This document shows, one piece after another, positions 61,581-64,000 of a stretch of DNA of 64,000 bases. Position 1 is the first letter of the stretch. Every line of letters begins with the position of its first letter. Below the pieces are notes generated by a model, which made no database searches, was not told the origin of the DNA, and was given only the letters and a program-made list of their open reading frames with translations. The DNA lies in the NCBI GenBank assembly GCA_013398295.1, contig VZSF01008863.1:62001-126000 (forward strand), given 5' to 3'. This stretch comes from Chionis minor. Its lineage: Eukaryota > Chordata > Aves > Charadriiformes > Chionididae. The translations under genes were made by a program, and so were the position numbers.

Positions 61581-64000
61581 GTAGCTAGCTTTTCTCAGCA
61601 AGTGTTCTACATATCCATACTGAAAATATAAATTAACAATGAATATTTATGGACTGAATTAATTATCTAGGGGTTTTCTTATGTAACCATAGGGAGGAAA
61701 AAAATTAAAAAAGTAAAAAAGCAGCTTCAAAACTACCGCAGCAGTACTACGCAGAATGCAGAGAGAAGCATAATTAGACGTGAGGAAGCTGCTTTCAATG
61801 CAGAAGAAGAGCCAGCCTGAACCTTCTTGAAACTTAACCTGCTCACAAGTGTCTGACTAATCTTCGCCGTCTTCTGATGCCACCTTGGCAGAAAGTGGAA
61901 ATACTTTGGCTGGAAAGCATCTCAATGCAATCTTTAGTCCAGTTTTGCATCTGTAACTGTGCTTGGGTAGCTTTTCCCGTTTGCTGCTAGTCCATGCCTG
62001 TGGAAACGCAGTCATAACCATTCTTGAAGACAAAGGCAGTTGCAGGTGAATGTCAAATGGGAGAAGGGGGCTAGCTGCTAGCTTGGAAAAGCGTGCTCAA
62101 ACATGCGAGGGTTTTGCATAAATTGTCAAAGAAAAAGCACAGACAGCTCTCAAAACTGAAACCCAACAAAAGGAAAGAAAGTATTTCCTTCATGAGGAAA
62201 CCCCGGTCCGCAGTAGAGCAGTCAGCAGGAAGAGGGACCGTTTACTGACCCAGCGTACTGCACCAAAGCGCACCACAAATCTGTACAGTATTCTTAAGCA
62301 AAAATCCTTGGCTGTGGCCAGGTTGAATTGATAACTTCACTGTTGAAAAGAACTTCTTTTCATAGTTTTTTTCCTGGGAAAACTCCTAGAACTATACTGA
62401 ATAACTTCAGAGGGGGCAGTTTATAGTAACAAAGATCCACGTACTTTAGTGCTGCACAGCACAGCTGTATCTTCAGCATCAAGTACATTCTTCTTAAAAG
62501 CAGATATATTACACATAGCAGACTGTACGATGCCATGATGTACCTTGCTCCATGAACAGTAGTAAACTCGTAAGACACTTAGAACTGCTTATGGGCCTTT
62601 GAACTACAGGATGTTAGGGATTGCCATTAAGAATAATTTGATGCCAGCTGGGGCTGAAGACATGTCCTTATTTCTAACTCACTTCAACTCTGGGGAAATC
62701 ATAAATTTTAGCTGAGAAATACAGAATAGGAAACCAAAGAAAAGCAGCAACAAACATATTAGTGGAAAACAAAAGTAAAGGATCACAGATCAGAAAAATG
62801 TGTAACACCTAAATGGGCAAATACTGGCATCCTGGTGAGGAATAAAGTGGGAGAGATAAAAGAAAGATCATTAATCAAACATGCACCGGCTGGGCAAAAA
62901 TGTCCTTCAAATTATAATGGAGTTAGAGGAGAAAATACATAGGGGACAAAGTAAAGTTTTAAATTGAAAAACGTTTATGCAGATGAACTTTGCAACAGAC
63001 AGTTTCCATCAGTTCCACCCATCCCATCTCTCCCACATTCCATCACAACTTCTTGGGATTCAAACACTGACTTGCACAGATCTGTCATGGATATAATACA
63101 GGTGCACATTGTGAGAATACATCAAACTAGTGACAGTTTTAAGGACATTATTCCTGCAGGTCACTGCTGTGAAATGGAAAAAAAAAAAAAATGGAAATCA
63201 TAATAATAATTGCAGAGTATTTGGAATAGCAGAATGTCTAGCTGAGAAGGGGTTATTCTGCATTGGAAACTTTGCTGGTTCTGACACAGCTTTCCAGCAA
63301 GGAAGTGAAAGTTGACGTTTTCTAGGGCAAACACCGTATGAGTATCAGCCCTGATGTGGTCTGGCCTCTGGGTACAACTAACAAAACAAAACTATCTAAA
63401 AGCACGCACGAGGAAATGGCAGAACACTATTAGCACTCCTTACTTACCATGCTACTTTGCAAATATTGAAACAATGACTTGGAAGCACATGCAATATTTC
63501 ATCAGCAAGTCTCCAAGTAAAATAACTGTTCAAATACTTTCTTAATTAATCTAAATGTCAGTAAAAGGAAGACTGTTGCTCAGTGTCTCTTCGGCATCCT
63601 CACTTGCAGTTTTCCTTGGGCCTCTGAGCAGGAATCAGACTGTGCAGAGACACAGAGATAGTTTACTGAATTCTCAAGGACAGACCATTCTCCCAGATTA
63701 AATAATATTCACTCTCTGTCAAAAGCTCAGCTTCAAAACTGCCAAAGCATGAGGAGAATGAGATGCTGCTTAGACCTTTCTGTGCATGACAGGATAAAAT
63801 GCTAGACTTCTCTGCCTAAAGGAATCCAGATAATGAAATAATCTTTAATCTTTGTCCCTTCAAGGCACTCTCAACACCTGTTATCCTTGATACTGTCACG
63901 GGCAAAAAAGTGTGTGAATTCATCTCGAGGCTGGTAATTATTTCAGCTAATTACTCATTTGGATGTGGGGTGATTACCAATGCTCCTTCAGGTGCAACTC

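Larger units (their letters stand above)
50132..64000. other. AT-rich unique sequence to the end of the window
   Basis: No CR1, LTR or RNA gene is recognised. Noted items: an old-repeat-like stretch at 50890-51005, a minus-strand donor-bounded open frame at 51203-51282, a candidate plus-strand exon at 60264-60343, hairpins at 59768-59789, 60397-60419 and 60631-60654, a (TTTA)n run at 61563-61580, and a minus-strand open frame ending at a perfect donor at 63446. No gene can be named. Confidence 0.45.

Noticed and set aside
1..64000. tRNA, rRNA, CRISPR arrays, bacterial operons, phage genes
   Set aside because: No B-box with matching cloverleaf arms, no regularly spaced direct repeats, and no prokaryotic gene organisation were seen on either strand.

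Overview
This is nuclear DNA from a bird. The clearest signs are several copies of the avian CR1 LINE, with its characteristic ATTCTATGATTCTATG-type 3' end, and a complete, about 594 bp long terminal repeat of a kind common in bird genomes. The rest is AT-rich, intron-like or intergenic sequence with homopolymer runs and microsatellites, plus one GC-rich CpG island interrupted by an assembly gap. There is no bacterial or phage gene organisation: no operons, no ribosome binding sites, and no long reading frame apart from a LINE remnant and frames that run through the Ns.

Layout. Positions 1-1580 are non-repetitive AT-rich sequence. Positions 1585-2460 are a CpG island, very probably a promoter, with 138 Ns at 1924-2061 exactly where a first exon would be expected. 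Positions 2460-15690 are AT-rich non-coding sequence with a small CpG-dense block at 8095-8215. Positions 15693-16945 are a nested CR1 cluster: a minus-strand CR1, with reverse-transcriptase remnant and 3' UTR, is split by a 5'-truncated plus-strand CR1. Positions 24004-24597 are a solitary LTR. Three more short CR1 tails lie at 29225-29376 (+), 30620-30915 (-) and 34594-34867 (-). From 34.9 kb to the end there is mostly unique AT-rich sequence, including stretches that look like conserved non-coding elements and a C-rich G-quadruplex motif at 50.1 kb.

Protein-coding content. No host gene can be named. Reading both strands for splice-site pairs flanking open frames gave several candidate exons, mostly on the minus strand. 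The best are 18871-19080, 34169-34278, and a phase-compatible set at 42915-43038, 41559-41692, 41168-41218 and 40584-40649. In AT-rich sequence this kind of search is expected to produce false positives, and none of the peptides resembles a family I know, so they are reported as low-confidence hypotheses. If real, they suggest a multi-exon gene read right to left, with the CpG island at 2 kb belonging to another transcript. If not, the window is an intergenic region or one very long intron.

No previously undescribed system could be demonstrated. The points most worth checking are the nested, oppositely oriented CR1 pair with missing target sequence, the hidden promoter exon in the N gap, the minus-strand exon chain, and the short perfect hairpins at 60.4-60.65 kb.
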